Assembly: GCA_028571685.1 (NCBI GenBank)
Contig: CM053146.1
Location: 22,355,431-22,419,430, forward strand
Source: Heterohyrax brucei
Taxonomy: Eukaryota; Chordata; Mammalia; Hyracoidea; Procaviidae
Reading direction: 5' to 3'
Length of the DNA stretch: 64,000 nt
Numbering within the stretch: the first letter of the stretch is position 1; each line of letters opens with the position of its first letter. Position numbers and translations under genes: made by a program. Under the pieces are notes generated by a model. That model worked only from the letters and a program-made list of their open reading frames with translations, was not told where the DNA came from and made no database searches. Of the stretch, positions 21,302 to 32,283 are shown in pieces.

Positions 21302-22450
21302 GTCAACACTTTGACTTCCCAAAATTTATGTCCTTGCCAAATATAGAACACATCCTCCCTATAACATCATCCCAAAAGTTTAAAAGAACTTCAAGTCCAA
21401 ATTTCATCTTTCGGAAAAAACATCCTACTTCATCTGTGAAATCTAGAATACAAACTATCTGTTTCCAAAGTACAATGGTGGAAGACAGACAAGGTAAACA
21501 TTTCCATTACAAACAGTAGAAATTGGAAGTAAAGAAGGAATAACAGGCACCAAGGAAGTCAGCAAACACATTACGTTAGTCCTCAAGGCTTGGAAATAAT
21601 CCTCTGTTCTCTGAGACCATTTAGTCAAAGGCCTCTCCCTCCAGACTCTGCACGTTGGCTCTACTGTCTGGACTCCAGGCAGAGGTCCCAAGACCTAGGC
21701 TTCAGCTCGGCCTTCTAGGTCCACTGGGATAGCAGACCTGCTCCCCCATGTTTGAGTGGTCCCATTCTCCCAGTCCTTCTGTGTGGTGGCTCCACCCCCT
21801 TGGCCCTGGCAGGCCCCATTCCTCCACACCTTGCTGTGGCAGCCCCACACTCAGCATTTGGCAGCTAATCTGGCCTCATCCAGCTGGCACCAGAACCAAG
21901 CTGGTGAAGATATGACTCTTTGAAAACTATAGGCTGTGGCCTTACCCTTTGAGACCCAGAAGGCCATGGGTCCACTCTTCGAGACCCCAGAGGCTATAGT
22001 CCTTCCTTTGAGAATGAGGTTCCTCTGCCTCCTGAGCTGCTTGTGTCTTCAGCTTCTACTTCCTGTTTCCCTGGCTTCCTGGCCCCTCAGTCTTCCTGGA
22101 CTGCCTCTGCATCTATCCTGCTTGAGCAAGCATTCCAAAGCTATGTAGCTCTACCCATACGTGGATATGTGCCTGGAGATGCACCACGTAACCTGTAAAA
22201 CCTTGGGTATTACGTTGGCTTGTGCCTAATCAATGTGATATCTTGATGCTAAGTCGCCAGTGTCCTGGGCTAGGTCATATGGTCTGACTTCCTGGTGTAC
22301 CAGCTCATCCCACTCATGGTATTCCTGCTTTCAACAGCCTTCACCCTCCAAGCTCCTCAGTCCTTTCTCCTGCCATCCCTTGACACATCTTCTGTGCTTG
22401 TTTCTTAACTCACATTTCAGTTTCCAACTGCATAATGTTCACACTTTATT
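21302..22450 (-). mobile_element. MaLR-type internal region, non-coding
   Basis: The plus-strand text 'ttgacttcccaaaatttatg', 'aaagtttaaaagaacttc', 'ggtggctccacccccttgg' and 'ctttgaaaactataggctg' follows THE1-like internal sequence read in reverse. MaLR internal regions carry no functional retroviral genes. The frames at 21936-22475 have no viral protein resemblance. The 5' LTR is not visible; the element ends or decays before the mariner at 22560. Confidence 0.6.
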
Positions 22451-22559
22451 GTTCCCCGTTCCATATGAAACCTAGGTCAGCTGGAAGTCATGGGACACCC
22501 TGTGTCCATGTACGCACCTGTGCACATGTGTATTTGAGTATGCCTAACACTTGTGTTTG

Positions 22560-23124
22560 TATGAGGACTGCCGATTCAGCTCGTGAACTCATCCTAGAAA
22601 AAGTGCTACATACCTCAGTGCCGAATATTGCTAAAGTTACCTTTGAAGTACTCCCCCTGGGAAGCTATGCACCAATGCCAGCTCCTAGTCCACCCTTCAA
22701 AGCAATTTTGGAGCTCTTTTTCTGGAATGTCCTTCAGAGCTGTCATCATATTACCCTTGATGTCCTGAATATCATCAAAATGTCTTCCTTTCAATATTTC
22801 CTTTATCTTCAAGTAAAGAAAAATATCACTGAGGGCCAGATCAAGTGAGTAGGGAGGGTGTTCCCATACAGTTATTTGTTTACTGGCTAAAAACTCTCTC
22901 ACAGACAACTATACAGCTAAGTCTGAGAACTTGCCATGGTGCCACTGTGTGCAATGGCCATTCCAGAAAGAGTTCCAAACTTGCTTTGAAGAGTGGACTA
23001 GCTGTGGGCATCAGTGCATAGCTTCCCAAGGAGAGTACTTTGAAGGTGACCATAGTGATGTTCAGCAATGAGTGTGTAGCACTTAGAACAATTAAGTTTG
23101 TGGACTTAATTGTCAGACATTGTA
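22560..23124. mobile_element. Fold-back (palindromic) mariner element
   Basis: Two copies of the mariner 3' end face outward. The left arm (22560-22943) is read on the minus strand and the right arm (about 22950-23124) on the plus strand. Both end in the same terminal repeat (22560-22590 and, inverted, 23095-23124) next to TA. The shared arms are about 165 bp, 22560-22732 against 22962-23124. Only the left arm includes the transposase part with the third catalytic Asp. This is a Tc1/mariner element that lost its 5' end and gained a second 3' end. Confidence 0.75.
22615..22908 (-). pseudogene. Mariner transposase C-terminal fragment
   Basis: A 97-residue frame carrying the C-terminal third of a mariner transposase: 'VREFLASKQITV', then 'HPPYSLDLALSDIF', which is the family's HPPYSPDLAP-D block with the final catalytic Asp still present, then 'CFEGWTRSWHWCIASQGEYF'. 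Two Pro of the motif are Leu. The N-terminal DNA-binding domain and the first two catalytic Asp residues are absent. The first Met is incidental. Confidence 0.85.
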
Positions 23125-23475
23125 TGTGCAAGCATATGCCTATACATGTGTGCTTGTGTGTGCCTTCATACATCTATGTGCATTTGTGCTCATGTGTACA
23201 TGCATGTGCCTGTGAAGATATGTGCTTGTGTATCCACGTGCCTGTGCACATGTGTGCTTATGTGTGCATGCATGTGCCTGTATGTATATACGTATGTGTG
23301 CATATGTGAGCTCTTGTATGTTTATGCACATGTATGTGTATGCATATACAAGTGTGCATGCCTGTGTGCACATTTGTGCAAGTGTGTGTGTGCAGGTGAT
23401 ATGTGCATGTTTGTGTGTGTGTATATATGTGCATACACTGTGAGTGTGTGAGTGCATTTGTATTCATATACATTC
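23125..23475. repeat. Degenerate TG/CA alternating tract
   Basis: About 350 bp of alternating purine-pyrimidine text dominated by TGTG, TGCA and TATG steps. It gives open frames on both strands that are only Cys/His/Val-rich low-complexity shadows. Such tracts can adopt Z-DNA under supercoiling. It begins immediately outside the mariner right terminus. Confidence 0.85.
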
Positions 23476-24077
23476 TAAATAAGATGCTACCTATAACCCT
23501 GCACTATCTTTTGAGGGCAGAAGATCCTGTTGATTTAATTACTCAGTGTAATAATTCAGGTATTATGGAGCTGTGGGGAAAGGGCTGGATGAAGCAGGGA
23601 AAGGGAGGAATTCAGCAGGAAGAATAATTACTATTAATGGTGTGTAATGATTGAGCCATTGAAGAACTGAAGGTAGCAGGTGTTGGGTAGCCCTCTCAGT
23701 TCTTCACTTGTATTAACCTACTAAGTTTTATGGTATCCTCATAAGAGAGGTCCTATTGTTGTTCCCCTTTTACAGACAAGGAAACTGAGGCAGAGAGAGA
23801 CTAAATGACTTTCCCCAAGACACCAGCTCCTAGGGGTCAAGAGATGGGATTTGGATCCAGACAGCCTGAATCTAAAGCCCAAGTCCCACATTCTAAACAA
23901 CTGGTCAGTGTTGAGCCAGCATTGCTTAGTTTCATGGGAAAAGCCAAGGAAACTGCTCACAGATGAGCAAGAAATAGCTTTATGGGCCTAAGATTCCACA
24001 TCTTTCTCTCTCTGCTCACCTATACCATACCCCAATCTATTTTTCTCCCATATTCTTGGGACATACTGAATGCCTCT
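23476..24077. mobile_element. Intergenic sequence with a MIR fragment
   Basis: The core of a minus-strand MIR lies at about 23690-23900: 'ttacagacaaggaaactgag', 'tttccccaagacacc', 'gatttggatccagacagc'. I see nothing else in the stretch. Confidence 0.6.
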
Positions 24078-24085
24078 GAGAAATG

Positions 24086-24642
24086 CAGTGGTGTAACTAA
24101 GGGGATGTGAAAGGTGAAGGGATTGAAGACTGCATGCCCTGACATTGTCAGAGAGCATGACAACAAAATGATGCCACAATCTACAAGACATGACAGGAGG
24201 TGAACTAGTGTCCTTGGGGTAGTGTCACCAAGGCAGTGGCATCACTAGAGTTGGTGTCATTTGTACTAGGGCAGGAAATTGTCACCACTTCCTCAACACA
24301 CACCAGTCAGGTCCAATTGCCTATCATTGGATGGAGACATGGGTATCTGCCTTGGCCACTGGGAGAGGGGAAGAGCTTCAGGAAGCCCTGGGGTGGGCCA
24401 CTAGTAGCTGGCTGAGCTGCTGCTGCTGTTTCAGTGCTCAGCATAGGCCACTCTGCCCTTGGTGGATAGAGAGGTAGAGGGTGGGGACAGGGGGAAGAGG
24501 CTTAAAAAGGTAAGAATGGGGGAGAAGGGTGCAGAGAGAGTGAAGAGGATGAGGGTAAAGATGTGGAGATAGGGGTGAGGTAGGATGTATGTGGCACCAT
24601 GTGTTAGTGCACTGGGTGATACCAGCCCTAGTGAGGCCACTG
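24086..24642. mobile_element. Non-autonomous hAT-type DNA transposon
   Basis: A 557-bp element bounded by inverted ends CAGTGGTGTAACTAAGG (24086) and CAGTGGCCTCACTAGGG (reverse complement of 24642), 13 of 17 matching. It is flanked by a perfect 8-bp direct repeat, gagaaatg, at 24078-24085 and 24643-24650. An 8-bp duplication with CAGTGG-type ends is the hAT signature. A second, internal inverted match to the right end lies at 24234. No transposase is encoded. Confidence 0.75.
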
Positions 24643-24650
24643 GAGAAATG

Positions 24651-25190
24651 AAATTTGTTTTCTCATTATCACAGTCAGGAACCTGAGTTTTGGAGAAGTT
24701 AGGAATGAGAGGAAGTGGTGGAGTTCAGTTTGGTAGACTGAGACTTCATGAGCCAGAGGGTGACAACAGTTCCTCATAATCAGGAGAGGAGAAACCCTGC
24801 CTCATCAATGCAGAATCAAGAACTTTGAGCCATGGAAGCAGAGGTTCAATTTCCCTAAGTCCCTTTTTGCCACTGGGCTCAGCAAGTCAGAGAAGAAGCA
24901 TGCCCGAGAGATTTGGATCCCAATTCTACCACTTATCAATGGTGAGGTGTTGAAAAGGCCTGGCCTCCCATCTCTGCAGTGGGCCTGGTGACATCACCTT
25001 ATGATGGTGATATTATTCCAGAAATGCAACACCACACCACTCCACATCAACAAGCTGTCTCCCTCCTACTGGCCATTCACAACTTTCAGCCTTTGGCATG
25101 CTCTGACTGGGCTTCACCCTTCCACTCTCATCTGCTATGGACTATCCTCAGTTCCTTAGCACACATTTTCTTACCTGGATTTTCCTACCT
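24651..25190. other. Intergenic sequence with a weak MIR-like patch
   Basis: A MIR-like patch occurs at about 24895-24965 ('ggatcccaattctaccac'). Otherwise I recognise nothing. Confidence 0.4.
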
Positions 25191-25194
25191 AAAT

Positions 25195-27002
25195 AATAAT
25201 AATTTTAAAAAGTAGAATGAAACAAACAGATGTACAATCAATGTGGTGGCCAGGATTATGTCAACTTGGCTACTACCTATTTGGCTGCTGTATTAAGTGG
25301 CAGGGCGGGGTTTGTGGTGACTCCCTGCCCCTCGGCTCTCATCTCGTGACACTGGACTATGGCTGCTGATTGCTCACGTGGCCAGGAGCTCCTGCTCTCT
25401 GGTTCCAGCATCTGGTTCTGGGACTTGAGCTAGCAGCTGTTGGGCTCATCAGTCCTTACAGTCGGCATGTGAGAGTCCTGCTCCCTGACCTGCCAATCCT
25501 GTGCTCACCAGCCTCTGCCCAGTCCTGCTCCCTGACCTGCTGATCCTGGGTTCTCCAGCCTCTATCACTTCATCTCGCCACCAGCTTGGAATCCACCGAC
25601 CTCCAGCCTCTGTTGCATTGTCTCGCCACCAGCTTGGGATCCACTGACCTACACAACCGGTGATCTGCAACTCTGGTCTCTGACTTGCTGACCTTGGGTT
25701 CCTCAGCTTCCGTGGACACGTGAGGCTTGTGCCAGAGCTTGAGACATTCAGCTTCTGTGATTACGTGAGCTGTTTCCTATATTTGTATCTATCTATCTGT
25801 CTATATATATATTATAAATCTTTCCTTGTACCTACACGTGTTACTGGTTTTGCTTCCCTAGAAAACCCAGCCTAAGACAATCAATAAATGATGGAAGTAA
25901 CTGCAGAATGTCCTAAAGACAGCAGACAATATAAAGCATATTAAAAACTCAATACAGGATCATTACACTAGATGTCCAAAGTAAAACACCAGATAACTTT
26001 CCAGTAGGAAAAAAAGCTCTAGTACTACCTGATAGGGAATTCCGATCTCTAATATTCAGAGGTATCCAAGAATTGAATTAAAAAGCATATAATTCTTGTT
26101 TTAAAAAAGACAAATTCATGAAAAAGGCAGATAAATTCATGGAAAAATACAGATAAAAAATGTAAGAATTCATGAAAATAATACAGGAAAAAATGCCCCA
26201 AATAAACTCCCAGCTAGCAATCAAACAAGAACAACAATGGGAAATCCAAAAGATGAAAATAAGATTTCCGAAATGGATGGTGTCATAGAAGGCCTGAGGA
26301 GCAGATTTGAAATGATTGAAGACAGGATCAGTGAAATTGAATACAAACATTTGGATACAATAAGGAAAAATCAGAAAAATGAAGAAACCTTGAGAATGAT
26401 GTGAGATAGCTTCTAGGGTTGTAAAAGTCTGTAAAAGGCCATCTATGATACTCCATTAGTCTCACCCCTTTAGGAGCAAAGAAGAACGAAGAAAACAAAA
26501 GGTACCAGGGAAAGGTTAGTTCAAGGACTAGTGGACTGCATCTACCACACCCTCCACCAGACTGAATCCAACACAACTAGATGGCACCCAAGTACTACAA
26601 CCAACTACCCTGACAGGGATCACAATACAGTGTCCAAGGCACAGATGGAGAAAAATGTAGAACAAAAGCCTATCTTATAAAAAAGCCCAGACTTACTGGC
26701 CTGACAGAGACTGAAGAAACCGTGAAGAGCATAGCCCCTGGATGCCATTTTAGATGTTCATTTTTTGACCAAAGATCAAACAGGTCCATAAAACAAAAGG
26801 AGGCTAAAAGGGCACAACAGCCAAGGGGCACGGACTAGAAGGCAGAGGGGACAGGAAACCTAGTAACAAGGAACCCACAGTTGAGAAGGGAGAGTGTGCT
26901 GGAGTTGTTAAACAATGTCTTAAAACAATACATGTGGTATTTAATGAGAAGCTATTTCAGCAAAACTTCATCTGAAGTACAAGTTTTTTTTTTTTTAAAG
27001 TA
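25195..27002 (+). mobile_element. ORF1-only L1 (HAL1-like structure) with a solo LTR inside
   Basis: L1 ORF1-type text at 25195-25241 and 25880-26404 runs straight into a second type of L1 3' UTR at about 26405-27000 ('ttctagggttgtaaaag', 'actagatggcacccaag', 'acttcatctgaagtac'). ORF2 is absent. The ORF1 part matches 59160-59700 and is rich in Glu/Lys/Asn, as in the L1 coiled coil. It is either an internally deleted L1 or a half-L1. ORF1 carries stops and is dead. Confidence 0.65.
25242..25879 (+). mobile_element. Solo LTR, MaLR/ERVL-like, 638 bp
   Basis: Begins TGTGGTGG and ends CCTAAGACA, flanked by a perfect 5-bp duplication, atcaa (25237-25241 and 25880-25884), as expected for ERVL/MaLR. 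It shares 'atgtcaacttggct' and 'gaaaacccagcctaagac' with the 528-bp copy at 39498. It is longer because two internal phrases are duplicated (25475/25525 and 25577/25623). A TATC/TA run lies at 25785-25815. Confidence 0.85.
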
Positions 27003-27593
27003 AACAACATATTGCTTCACATTAGATGTGAAGGGAAAAATAAAGTGGAAAGGAAGAAGAAGTGTTGAATTTTAAACAGGATGTGGGGTTGAATTTTAAA
27101 CAGGATGATTTCCCTGAGAAGGTGAATTTCAAGTAAAGATTTGAAAAAAATGAGGAAGTTTGGGGTGCAACCACCTAGGGGAAAAGCATTCTAAGGTGAT
27201 GCAGCAGCAGGTGCAAAGGCCTGGAATTTTGTGCACAGTGTGGGAACCTGATAGCCATCTCAGAAATGAATGAGTATCAGGGTGAGGAGGCCGGGTAAAA
27301 ACTTACATTTATTTTAAGAAGAGAACTATTGGAGGGTTTGGGGCAGGGAAAGATATTATCTGACTGATGCTTCAAAAAGATCACTCAGTATGTTGAGAAG
27401 AAGCAGCAGAAGGTACAGGTAGGCAAGAGGCTTCTGCAATGATCCAAGTGGAAAATGATGATACCTTGGCCCAGGTGGGCAGTGGAGTAGATGAGAAGCA
27501 CTCAAATTCTGGACTTATTGTAAAGGTAAAGATGAAGGGGTGTCTGATAGACCAGAAGCAGTAGTGAGAGAAAGAAGTCCAAGAATAACTGCA
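27003..27593 (+). repeat. Ancient dispersed repeat, left part
   Basis: The same unassigned mammalian repeat as 13101-13690 ('gtgcaaaggcctggaattt', 'gaactattggagggtttgg', 'caatgatccaagtgg'). It is the target into which L1-B jumped; the 13 bp at 27581-27593 are the left target duplication. A 25-bp tandem duplication of 'gttgaattttaaacaggat' is at 27064-27107. Confidence 0.45.
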
Positions 27594-28829
27594 GGAGGTG
27601 GGGCCAAGATGGTGGACTAGTCATGTGTCTCCTCAATTCCCTCTAAGAACTAAGGCCTAGAAAACAACTGAATGGAATAGAGTGGATATTTTGGGAATCC
27701 CAAGATCAGGCAGAAAGTTGTGAGACTGGACTGGATGACAGGAAGAGGAAAACTACCTTTGCTGGACATGAGACAGCAGTATAAGGTGTCCTGCTTCTGC
27801 TGTCATAGTGGCAGAGAGGCTAACAGGTATGGATGCCATCTTGATCAGCTGGGAGACTGGGACTGGTGCTGCAGCACCTGAGAGCCTTGCTAAGTTCAGG
27901 TGTCACACAGTGGCAGTGCCTGGGTGGACAGCATCTATCTCAGCAGAGAGCTGTACTTAAAAGAGTCACATCTAGTGAACACAGCGGAGGCTGATGGGTG
28001 ATTGCAGCAGCACCCTTCCTTCCTTTCCTTTCTAAGCTTTGCTAGTGCAACACAGGAGAGGAGAGGCAGCACAGGTAGAACACCATCTTTGTCAACTGGG
28101 AGGTAAGGTCTACTATGCCTGAAGATGGCTGACACCTGAGCAGCAGCACAGGACTGGACAGGGCCTCTCTCAGCACAGAAGCTATTTTTAAGAGAACCAC
28201 AACTAGGGAAAGCAGTGGTGTCTGGCAGCCAAGAGTGGCAATGTCCTTTGACCCTACTATCTATGAGTTCACCATAGCATCTGCTGGTGTGACTCTAGAG
28301 AGACTGCACAAGTAGGCTGCCATCTTTATCAGCCGGGAGGCAGAGTCGGCTGCACCTAGGGCCCAGCTTCCACAGTGAGCAACAACACCTAACTGGACAG
28401 TGTCTCTCTCAGCTAAGAAACTGTTCTTAAGACAGCCATACCTAGAGAACCCAGCAGTGGCTGTCAGCTAAATGCAGCAATTCCTTTCTCTCCTCTGTTT
28501 TTTGAGCTCTGTTGGAGCTTCTGCTGGTGTGACTCCAGAGAGACTGCAAACGTAGGTTGCCATCCTTGTCACCCAGAAGGTGATGTTGGCTGCACCTGAG
28601 GGATCAGCTGGGTCTGGCTGCCATGCTGAGCATGACTGCCTAAATGGACAGTGTCTGTCTCGGCAGTGAGGTTGCACTTAAGACAGCTGCACCTAGAGAA
28701 CAAAGTGGTGGCTGGCAGGCAAGTGCTGCAGCACCATTCCTCCCTCTGTTCTCTGACTCACACCATAGCTTCGCTGGCATGACACTGGAGAAGCTGAACA
28801 GCTTTTGTTTGGTTGGAAGACAGCAGTCA

Positions 28830-29750
28830 ATATCCAACCATTTAAAGAAGCAAAGATTTGTGGCTCTGGGAAACTCCCAAAAATAAAGAACCAAAAAACT
28901 TCCCAGATGAAGAAGTCTTCCTGAAATTATTGGAGATAGAATACAAAAGTATTATGTATAGAGCCCTTCTAGATCTTAGAATGGAGACTAAACAAAGTGC
29001 AGTAGAACAAAAACGAATAATAAAACAAGCTATATGAACTGCTAGAACAACAGTGATCTGAAATTCAGCAGATTAATAATAAAATTATAGAGTTAGACAA
29101 TTCAGTTGAAAGCCAAAGGAGCAGAAATAAGGAAATAGAATGCAGAATTAGTAACACTGAAGATAAAGCAACTGACACCAATGTTTATGGGGAGAATTCA
29201 GATAAAAGAATCAAGAAAAATGAGGAATCATGAAGAATTATGTGGGACTCTATCAAGAGGAACAATAACAAATAATTGGAGTTCCTAAACAGGGTGGGAT
29301 AGCAGGAAATACAGAGAGATTTGGTGAAGAGTTGCTGACAGAAAACTTTCCTGACATCATTAAAGATGAGAAGATGCTCATCGAACTCCACAAAAGGTAG
29401 ATCCCAAAAGAAAGACATACTAAAATCAAACTTAATAAAATGAAAGAGAAGGAGTAGCTCTTAAAGGCAGCAAGGCTTAAACTGACTTATAAAGGAGAGT
29501 CTATTAGACTGTTCTGACTATTCAGCCAATACTATGTTGGCTTGAAGAGAATGTGATGACACATACAAAGCTACAAAGCTGTGAAGGAATAAAAACTTCA
29601 AACCAAGAATTACATATCCTGCAAAATTGCCTCTCAAATATGACAGTGAAATTAGAGCATTCTCAGATAGCAAAAGCTTAAAGACTCTGACAAAACCAAA
29701 CCAAAATTACAAGAAATACTGAAAGAAGTTCTTCAGTTAGAAAATTAGTA
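28830..29750 (+). pseudogene. L1-B ORF1 pseudogene
   Basis: The stretch encodes, in broken frames, the L1 ORF1 order: N-terminal coiled-coil type text rich in Glu/Lys/Gln, then the RNA-binding part, ending near the 'TKPNQNYKKYWKK'-type end. L1 ORF1 protein is the RNA-binding partner of the L1 particle. In-frame stops are present throughout. Confidence 0.65.
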
Positions 29751-30212
29751 ACACCAGATGTGTACTCAACAATGCAATGCAGGACACAGCATCCAGAGTC
29801 CTACTTTGTTAGGGAAGTCACAAAGCTCAATCAAAGCTAAAAAATTAAAATTAGGGAAACAAAGATATGAACACGTAAACTGTGAAAACATTACACTGCA
29901 AAGAAGAACATATTATTGTATGCATACACCTTTCAGATGGAGAGGAAGTTAAAGAGACACAAAGAAGTTACAAACTGTTTTACACTTAGAACATTAAGGG
30001 GGAACAAATGGGTAGCTGTAAAACAACTAATAATACTAGATATCACAACAAGAAACACAACACAGAAGTGCGAAAAGAAAACCTGTAAAGAAAAACAATA
30101 CAGAAGAGAATGCTAAGTGGAACAAATAAAATGGCAACAACACAAAAATAAAGGTAAAAAAGTGACAGCACTAAATACATATCTATCAAGGATTACAGTG
30201 AATGTACAAATG

Positions 30213-30802
30213 GTCCCAACTCAGCGGGAACGGATGTTCACCAAGGACCAAAAAGACATGAGGGAAAGAGAACCCAGAAGCCAGAGACACCCACATGAGT
30301 GGATGACTACATCTACTTGTGACTGGGAGAACCAGATGGTGCCCAGTCAACACCAGTGATAGCCATGATGGAGCTCAAAAAGTTGAGTCTTACTGGCAAC
30401 ACAAGAATAAAAAGGGGTGCGCCCTCAAATTTCCACTAAAAGAGTGCAAATGATGGTCCAGGGGCCTTGGAGGTCCCCTGGGAGCATGGGCCCTGGCTCT
30501 GATACTGCCCCTGTCCATAAGTCATAATGGAGGTCAACTCTTCGGACAGGAATGGACTGTACTTGGCAACACAGAGTGAGTATATCATGTGTGCACTTTA
30601 TGGTTCCCTGCTGACCTCTTACTGGAGGAAGGGGAGTGCTTGGAGAGGAGGGGATAGGAGATTTCTGGGAAGATAAGACATGTAAGGAGCTGAGAGGAAG
30701 AGTGTGCTGTCACCGAGCAGGGAGAGCAGTGGGAGCTGCATATAGGTGGGCATGAAAATTTGTATGGGATTGTACATTTTCATTCAATCATAAAAGAAAA
30801 AA
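30213..30802 (+). mobile_element. 5'-truncated L1 tail inside L1-B ORF2
   Basis: Starts in the L1 3' UTR ('gtcccaactcagcgggaac') and ends in an A-rich tail. The target is the ORF2 start of L1-B, duplicated imperfectly over about 20 bp: 'ggattacagtgaatgtac' (30190-30212) and 'agaattacactgaacat' (30803-30824). Non-coding. Confidence 0.85.
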
Positions 30803-31739
30803 AGAATTACACTGAACATAAATGGCTTGAAGGTTCCACTAAAGACACAGAAAATAACAAGTTGGATAAAAAACACAAGCCATATATATGCTGCTTACAA
30901 GAAACGCACCTGAGACTCAAAGATATTAACGAACTGAAAACCAAAGGATGGAAAAACATATAGCAAGCTAACAACATGCAAAGAGCAAGAGTGGCAATAT
31001 TAACCTCAGATAAAATAGATTTTAAAGATTGACCATTGTGAATAAGGATGGTCACTATTTATTGCTTAAAGGTTCAATACATAAGGTTGATATAACAATA
31101 ATAAATATTTATGCACCCATAATCAGAGCATCTAAATACATACAAATGCTGACAACATTGAAAAATGTTGTCATGCCACAGTAATAGCAGGAGACTTCAA
31201 CAACCAACTCAACCTCATTGATGTATACAGAACTCTTTACCTAACAACAGACAAGTACACCTTTTCCAGTGCACATGGAACATTCTCCAGAATAGACTAC
31301 ACAATAAGCCCTAAAGAAAGTCTCAAAATCCAAACCATTGAATTATTGCAGAGCATCTTCTCAGACCATAAAGCCATAAAAGTTGAAATCAATAACAGAA
31401 AAAACATGGGTAGAAATTCAAACTCATGGAAACTGAACAACACACCTCAAAAATTCATGGGTTATGGAAGAAACCAAGGATTTAATTAAAAAAAAAATCA
31501 TGGACTCAAATGTGAATGAAAATACACCCCACGAGAACCTATGGAATACAGCAAAGGCAGTGCTCAGAGTACAAGTTATCTTTATAAATGTGCACACTCA
31601 GAATGAAGAAAGGGCCCAAACCAAAGAAGTAACCCCACAACTTGAACAAGTAGAAAGAGAACAACAAAAGAACTCGTCAGGTACCAGAAGAAAACAGATA
31701 ATGAAAATTAATGAAGAACTAAATGAATTAGAAAATTAA
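30803..31739 (+). pseudogene. L1-B ORF2 endonuclease region
   Basis: ORF2 begins at about 30160 (the usual ATG reads GTG), is split by the tail at 30213-30802, and resumes here. Residues 'YICCLQETHLRLKD' (about 30883-30925) keep the catalytic Glu of the AP-like endonuclease. Later text contains 'SVHIKPLPNNRQVHLFQ'-type broken frames and a 91-residue open piece at 31464-31739. The endonuclease nicks target DNA in this family; this copy is frameshifted. Confidence 0.75.
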
Positions 31740-32283
31740 AAAACAGTTGGAAGAACTAACAAAACCAACAGCTTCTTTTTATAAAAGATCAACAAAGTCA
31801 ATAAACCACTGGCTAAACTCACAAAAAAAATACAGGAAAGGAAATAAATAACCCGACTAAGACATGAGACAGGAGACGTCACAACAGACCCAAGCAAAAT
31901 TAAAAGTGTCATGACAGAATGCTAGGAAAAATTGTACTATTCCCGATTTGAAAACCTAGAAGAAATGGACAAATTTCTAGATTCACCGTTACCTACACAA
32001 AATTATCACAAAGAGGAGTAGAATAACTTAACGAACCCATCACAAAAGATGAGGCTGAAAAAGTAATAGAAAAAACTACCAACCAAAAAAGTACTGGATC
32101 AGGCAGCTTCTACCAAACTTTTAGGGAGGAGTTAATTCCAGTACTACTAAAACTATTCACAACATAGGAAAGGATGAAACATTCCCAAATTCATTCAATG
32201 AGGCCAACATAACCATGATACCAAAGCTGGGTGAAGATCCCACAAAAAAGAAAATTACAGACCAATATCACTCATGAATCTAG

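Noticed and set aside
22435-22848. A 137-residue plus frame
   Set aside because: It is antisense to the mariner transposase fragment and runs in from MaLR internal sequence.
23040-23473. Overlapping open frames of 70-113 residues on both strands, rich in Cys, His, Val and Tyr
   Set aside because: They arise from the TG/CA alternation, exist in several frames at once and match no protein family.
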